Source: Dyella sp. EPa41 (GTDB lineage Bacteria > Pseudomonadota > Gammaproteobacteria > Xanthomonadales > Rhodanobacteraceae). From it: a stretch of 55,773 nucleotides of DNA. A program made the translations under genes and the position numbers. Shown piece after piece: positions 51,879 through 55,773 of this stretch. The notes under the pieces are model-generated. The model did no database searches. It was not told where the DNA came from and saw nothing but the letters and a program-made list of their open reading frames with translations. Position 1 is the stretch's first letter. Every line of letters starts with the position of its first letter. The DNA is taken from assembly GCF_016586165.1 (NCBI RefSeq), contig NZ_BCPR01000029.1, forward strand, positions 1 through 55,773, in the 5' to 3' direction.

Positions 51879-53048
51879 GTGAAGGCGGGATACTTGGGTG
51901 TTGGCTTCAGCTGTGTCCTGGCGCTGGGCGTGCTGGCGGCGTGCAAGGGCGACAAGGCGGCGCCCGCCGCGGCAACGGCGTTGCCGGTGGGTGTCATCAC
52001 CGTCAGCAAGGCGGACGTGCCGGTGGTGTTCGAGTTCGTGGGCCAGACGCAGAGTTCGCAGGAGGTCGAGATCCGCGCGCGCGTCAATGGCTTCCTCGAA
52101 CACCGGGTATACCGGGAAGGCGCGATGGTGCATGCGGGCGACGTGTTGTTCCGCATGGACGCCAAGCCTTTCAAGGCGGCGCTGGATGCGGCGCAGGCCG
52201 AATATCGTCAACAGAAGGCCCGGCTGGACACGGCGCAGTCCAACTTGAATCGCGTGAAGCCGCTGGCGGCCAAGAATGCGTTGAGCCAGAAGGACCTCGA
52301 TGACGCCACGGGCCAGCAACAGGCCGCGGCGGCCGCCGTGGAGCAGGCGCGTGCCGACGTGACCACCGCGGAACTCAATCTCAGCTACACCACGATCACC
52401 TCCCCCGTGGATGGCCTCTCCAGCTTCGCCAAGAAGCAGGATGGCTCGTACATCGACGCCAGCAACAGCCTGCTCACCTACGTGGCGAAGCTGGACCCGA
52501 TGTGGGTGAACTTCAGCCTGTCGGAAAACGAGTTCCTGCATTTTCGCGCGCAGTCGCAGTCCGGCCAGTTGAAGATGCCCAAGGAAGGCGGGCTGGAGAT
52601 CGACATCGTGCTGGCCGATGGAAGCCAGTACGGCAAGCACGGCCGCATCTCGTTCTCGGATGCGGCGCTCAACAACGAGACGGGCACCTACCTCGTCCGT
52701 GCCGAATTCGCCAACCCCGACGATGTGCTGCGCCCGGGTCAGTTCGTGCGTGTCAAGGTGCGCGGCGCCAGCTTGTCGAGCACGCTGGCCGTGCCGCAGG
52801 ACGCGGTGCAGCAGGGCGATCGCGGCGCCTTCGTGTGGACCGTCGACGAACAAGGCAAGGCCAAGCAGCGCGCCGTGGAAACCGGCGGCTGGAATGGCAA
52901 CGAGTGGGTGATCAATTCGGGCCTGCGGCCCGGTGACCGCGTCATCGTGGAGAACATCGTCAAGCTGGCACCGGACATGCCGGTGAACCCACACCCATTC
53001 ACGCCCACCGCTGCGCCCGCCAAGGCGGCCAACGGAGGCGCGCAATGA
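51879..53048 (+). CDS. RND efflux periplasmic adaptor (membrane fusion lipoprotein)
   Basis: 389 residues from GTG 51879, with GGGAGGAGGG upstream; the frame is open earlier but the lipoprotein signal begins here. Lipobox LAAC gives Cys ~24 of the precursor. Barrel-sandwich halves: FEFVGQTQSSQEVEIRARVNGFLEHRVYREGAMVHAGDVLFRMD and LSYTTITSPVDGLSSFAKKQDGSYID, separated by a coiled-coil hairpin (EYRQQKARLDTAQSNLNRVKPLAAKNALSQKDLDDA). AcrA/MexA type; links the inner-membrane pump to an outer channel. ATGA overlap with the pump gene. (Sequences quoted in fragments.). Confidence 0.93.
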   Translation: MKAGYLGVGFSCVLALGVLAACKGDKAAPAAATALPVGVITVSKADVPVVFEFVGQTQSSQEVEIRARVNGFLEHRVYREGAMVHAGDVLFRMDAKPFKAALDAAQAEYRQQKARLDTAQSNLNRVKPLAAKNALSQKDLDDATGQQQAAAAAVEQARADVTTAELNLSYTTITSPVDGLSSFAKKQDGSYIDASNSLLTYVAKLDPMWVNFSLSENEFLHFRAQSQSGQLKMPKEGGLEIDIVLADGSQYGKHGRISFSDAALNNETGTYLVRAEFANPDDVLRPGQFVRVKVRGASLSSTLAVPQDAVQQGDRGAFVWTVDEQGKAKQRAVETGGWNGNEWVINSGLRPGDRVIVENIVKLAPDMPVNPHPFTPTAAPAKAANGGAQ

Positions 53049-55773
53049 GCATGTCACGGTTCTTCATTGACCGTCCCATCTTCGCCTCGGTCATCTCCAT
53101 CATCATCACCGTGGCCGGCGGGGTGGCGATGTTGAACCTGCCCATTGCCCAGTTTCCGGAAATCGCGCCGCCGCAGATCACGGTGTCGGCGACTTACCCG
53201 GGCGCCAGTTCGGACATCATCGCGCAGAACGTCGCCGCGCCCATCGAGCAGCAGGTGAACGGCGCGGACAACATGATGTACATGAACTCGACGAGTTCGT
53301 CGACCGGCAACATGACGCTCACCGTGTACTTCAACATCGGCACGGACCCGTCGCTGGCCCAGGTGGACGTGCAGAACCGCGTCAACCTGGCCTTGCCTTT
53401 CCTGCCCAGCGAAGTGACGTCGCAAGGCGTGTCGGTGCAAAAACGATCGTCGGCTTTCATGATGGTGATCGCCATCTACTCGCCCGACAACTCGCTCGAT
53501 CCGGCCTATGTGGCGAACTACGCCAACGTCTACGTGCTCGACGCGATCAAGCGCATTCCCGGCGCGAACCAGGCGTCCATCTTCGGCTCGGCGGACTATG
53601 CGATGCGCATCTGGCTCAAGCCCGACCGCATGGCCAAGCTCGGCATCACCGTGGAGGACGTCAAGCAGGCCGTGGCCAGCCAGAACCAGCAGTTTTCCGC
53701 CGGCCGCATCGGCGCGGCGCCGACGCCGGGGCCGGTGCAGCAGACCTTTCCGATCGCCACGAAAGGCCGGATGACCGAGCCTTCGGAGTTCGAGAACATC
53801 ATCCTGCGCGGCGGCACCAACGACGCGGCGGCCCTCGTGCGCGTCAAGGATGTCGGTCGCGCCGAGCTGGGCTCCAAGGAATATGCGTTGCGCGGCCGCT
53901 TCAACGGCAAGACCGCCACCCTCATGGCCGTGTACCAGCAGCCCGGCGCCAATGCGCTGGACGTGGCGACGCAGGTGAACAAGACGCTTGCCGAGCTCAA
54001 GAAGAGCTTTCCGCCCGGGCTGGAATACGAAGTGGCGCTGGATACGACCGAGTTCGTGCACGAGTCGATCAACGAAGTCGTGCATACGCTGCTGGAGGCG
54101 GTCGTCCTCGTCATCGTCGTGGTGTACATCTTCCTGCAGAGCATGCGCGCGACCCTGGTGCCCTTGCTGGCCGTGCCGGTCTCCATCATCGGCGCCTTCA
54201 TCGGCATGAGCGCGTTCGGTTTTTCCATCAACATGCTCACGCTGTTCGGCATGGTGCTCGCGATCGGCATCGTGGTGGACGACGCGATCGTGGTGATCGA
54301 GAACGTCGAGCGAAACATGACCGAGTTCGGGCTGCCACCGAAAGAGGCGGCCAAGCGGGCGATGGACGAAGTCAGCGGGCCGGTGGTGGCCATCGTGCTG
54401 GTGCTGCTCGCCGTGTTCATCCCCGTGGCCTTCCTGTCGGGCATCACCGGCCAGCTGTACAAGCAGTTTGCCGTGACCATCGCGATTTCGGTGGTGCTGT
54501 CGGGCATCGTGGCGCTGACGCTGTCGCCGGCGCTCGCCGCGATCATCCTGAAGCCCGGTAGCCACAAGAAGAACCGCTTCTTCACCTGGTTCAACACCAA
54601 GTTCGATGCGCTGACCAACGGCTACGGGCGCGGCGTCCAGTTGACGATCAAGCGGGTGACCGCATCGCTGCTGTTGATACTCGGCATGATCGTGATCACC
54701 ATCGGGCTGTTCAGGGCCATACCCACGTCGTTCCTTCCGGTGGAAGACCAGGGCTACCTGTTTGGCGCGGTGGTGCTGCCCGACTCCGCGAGCCTGGATC
54801 GCACCGGCGTGCTGTCCAAGCGCGCCGAAGACTGGTTCCTCAAGCAGCCGGGCGTGAAGTCGGTGGCGGCGCCGGTCGGCTATAGCCTCATCGACTCCCA
54901 GAACAAGACCAACGCCGGCACGCTGTTCGTCACGCTGAAGGGCTTCGCCGATCGCGGCAAGGGGCAGACCGCCGCCGACCTGATACGCGAGGGCAGCAAC
55001 GCTTTCAGGGGCTATACCGATGGCGTGGTGGTGCCGATCAATCCGCCGTCGATTCCGGGCCTGGGCACCACCGGCGGCTTCGAGTTCTGGCTGCAGAGCA
55101 CGGGCAACGCGAGCTACCAGCAGCTGGAAGGCAAGGTGCGCGAGTTTTTGGCGAAGGCTCGGCAACGCCCCGAGCTGCGTGGCGTCAACACCACCATCAA
55201 CACGCGATCGCGCCAGTTGCTGGTGGAGGTGGACCGGGAGCGCGCGGAAACGCAGGGCGTCGCCGTGCAGGACGTCTATACGGCAATGCAGACGATGTTC
55301 GGCTCGCTGTATGTCAGCCAGTTCCCCAAGAGCAGCCGCCTGTTCCAGGTGATCCTGCAGGCCGAGCCGGCCAATCGCATGAAGCCCGACGACCTGCTGG
55401 ACCTGTACGTGCGCAACAAGGCGGGTGACATGGTACCCATCAAGTCCATGATCACCACGCGTTACGTGCCGGGCGCCGATATCGTCACCCGCTTCAACAA
55501 TTTTCCTGCCGCCAAGATCACGGGCGATGCCGCCGAGGGCTACAGCTCGGGCCAGGCGCTCGCCGCGATGGAGGAAACCGCGCAGGAGGTGCTGGGCTCG
55601 GGCTACAGCTACGGCTGGAGCGGCCAGGCGTATGAGGAAAAGACCGCCGGCTCGACGGCCGCCGCGGTGTTCGGCTTCGCCATCCTCATGGTGTTCCTGA
55701 TCCTGGCGGCGCAGTACGAGAAGTGGTCGCTGCCGGTGGGCGTGATCATGGCCGTGCCGTTTGCCTTGTTCGG
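53045..55773 (+). CDS. RND multidrug efflux pump, HAE1/AcrB family, 3' partial
   Basis: About 909 codons are visible; the gene runs off the window. Start SMSRFFIDRPIFASVISIII and PIAQFPEIAPPQITVSATYPGAS are AcrB-like. The proton-relay pair is present in GIVVDDAIVVIENVERNMTE. Porter domains, LPVEDQGYLFGAVVLPD and the PINPPSIPGLGTTGGFEFWLQ drug-pocket region are all intact. The last visible segment is FGFAILMVFLILAAQYEKWSLP. The conserved Lys of TM10 would lie beyond the window. Expected outer membrane partner is either just downstream or elsewhere. Substrates unknown. Confidence 0.95.
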   Translation, partial: MSMSRFFIDRPIFASVISIIITVAGGVAMLNLPIAQFPEIAPPQITVSATYPGASSDIIAQNVAAPIEQQVNGADNMMYMNSTSSSTGNMTLTVYFNIGTDPSLAQVDVQNRVNLALPFLPSEVTSQGVSVQKRSSAFMMVIAIYSPDNSLDPAYVANYANVYVLDAIKRIPGANQASIFGSADYAMRIWLKPDRMAKLGITVEDVKQAVASQNQQFSAGRIGAAPTPGPVQQTFPIATKGRMTEPSEFENIILRGGTNDAAALVRVKDVGRAELGSKEYALRGRFNGKTATLMAVYQQPGANALDVATQVNKTLAELKKSFPPGLEYEVALDTTEFVHESINEVVHTLLEAVVLVIVVVYIFLQSMRATLVPLLAVPVSIIGAFIGMSAFGFSINMLTLFGMVLAIGIVVDDAIVVIENVERNMTEFGLPPKEAAKRAMDEVSGPVVAIVLVLLAVFIPVAFLSGITGQLYKQFAVTIAISVVLSGIVALTLSPALAAIILKPGSHKKNRFFTWFNTKFDALTNGYGRGVQLTIKRVTASLLLILGMIVITIGLFRAIPTSFLPVEDQGYLFGAVVLPDSASLDRTGVLSKRAEDWFLKQPGVKSVAAPVGYSLIDSQNKTNAGTLFVTLKGFADRGKGQTAADLIREGSNAFRGYTDGVVVPINPPSIPGLGTTGGFEFWLQSTGNASYQQLEGKVREFLAKARQRPELRGVNTTINTRSRQLLVEVDRERAETQGVAVQDVYTAMQTMFGSLYVSQFPKSSRLFQVILQAEPANRMKPDDLLDLYVRNKAGDMVPIKSMITTRYVPGADIVTRFNNFPAAKITGDAAEGYSSGQALAAMEETAQEVLGSGYSYGWSGQAYEEKTAGSTAAAVFGFAILMVFLILAAQYEKWSLPVGVIMAVPFALF

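Noticed and set aside
1-55773. CRISPR arrays, tRNA or rRNA genes, insertion sequences
   Set aside because: No regularly spaced direct repeats, cloverleaf sequences or transposase-like proteins with terminal repeats were seen by eye.

Overview
The window comes from a high-GC Gram-negative bacterium, most likely a gammaproteobacterium of the Xanthomonadales / Rhodanobacteraceae type (Dyella, Luteibacter or Rhodanobacter-like). This is inferred from the GC-rich codon use, the LexA/UmuD-like–imuA–imuB–dnaE2 mutagenesis cassette, TonB and RND envelope genes, and a MASE1 sensor kinase. No 16S gene or other firm taxonomic marker is present, so the assignment is a judgement.

Region 1 (1–21072) is the 3' part of an extracellular contractile injection system (eCIS, PVC/Afp-like) locus. 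All genes are on + and most overlap by 1–8 bases. The order is DUF4255 cap-type protein (5' cut by the window), AAA+ ATPase, a small conserved protein, two DUF4157 proteins with different C-termini (a second HExxH protease-like domain; a Gly-rich plus OmpA-like module), an unrecognised protein with the same Cys-rich head, CIS tube-adaptor protein, LysM protein, gp27/gpD-like hub, gp5/gpV-like spike, PAAR-like tip, gp25, two large gpJ-like baseplate proteins, a gpI/beta-helix protein and a DUF6519 protein. Sheath, tube and tape-measure genes are not seen and presumably lie upstream of base 1. A repeated CxCG-x-H...CxxC head on the three cargo candidates, with an echo at the start of the 1038-aa baseplate protein, is the most unusual feature.

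Region 2 (21.1–28.2 kb) holds a DUF2946 protein and TonB receptor (possibly copper-related), then a minus-strand stress group: beta-CASP metallo-beta-lactamase-fold protein, tandem universal stress protein, GNAT acetyltransferase and a second universal stress protein. A third universal stress gene diverges from them.

Region 3 (28.2–39.7 kb) is mixed housekeeping: small hypotheticals, a PIG3-type quinone oxidoreductase, what looks like a decayed FecI/FecR pair, a secreted small protein, a MASE1 sensor kinase, an OsmC protein, an orphan NodT/TolC-like outer membrane lipoprotein, a DksA/TraR zinc-finger protein, phosphoglucomutase, an aldo/keto reductase and an Asp/Glu racemase.

Region 4 (39.8–48.3 kb) has a two-gene unit encoding an alpha/beta-hydrolase and a GH46-like glycan hydrolase with a peptidoglycan-binding domain, neither with a signal peptide. 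The SOS mutagenesis cassette follows, headed by a perfect 13-bp-arm palindrome that ends three bases before its first start codon.

Region 5 (48.5–55.8 kb) has a fourth universal stress protein, a 453-base AT-richer leader with two palindromes, a PotE-type antiporter, an orphan solute-binding protein, and an RND adaptor plus pump that runs off the end. No tRNA, rRNA, CRISPR array, insertion sequence or phage integrase was seen.
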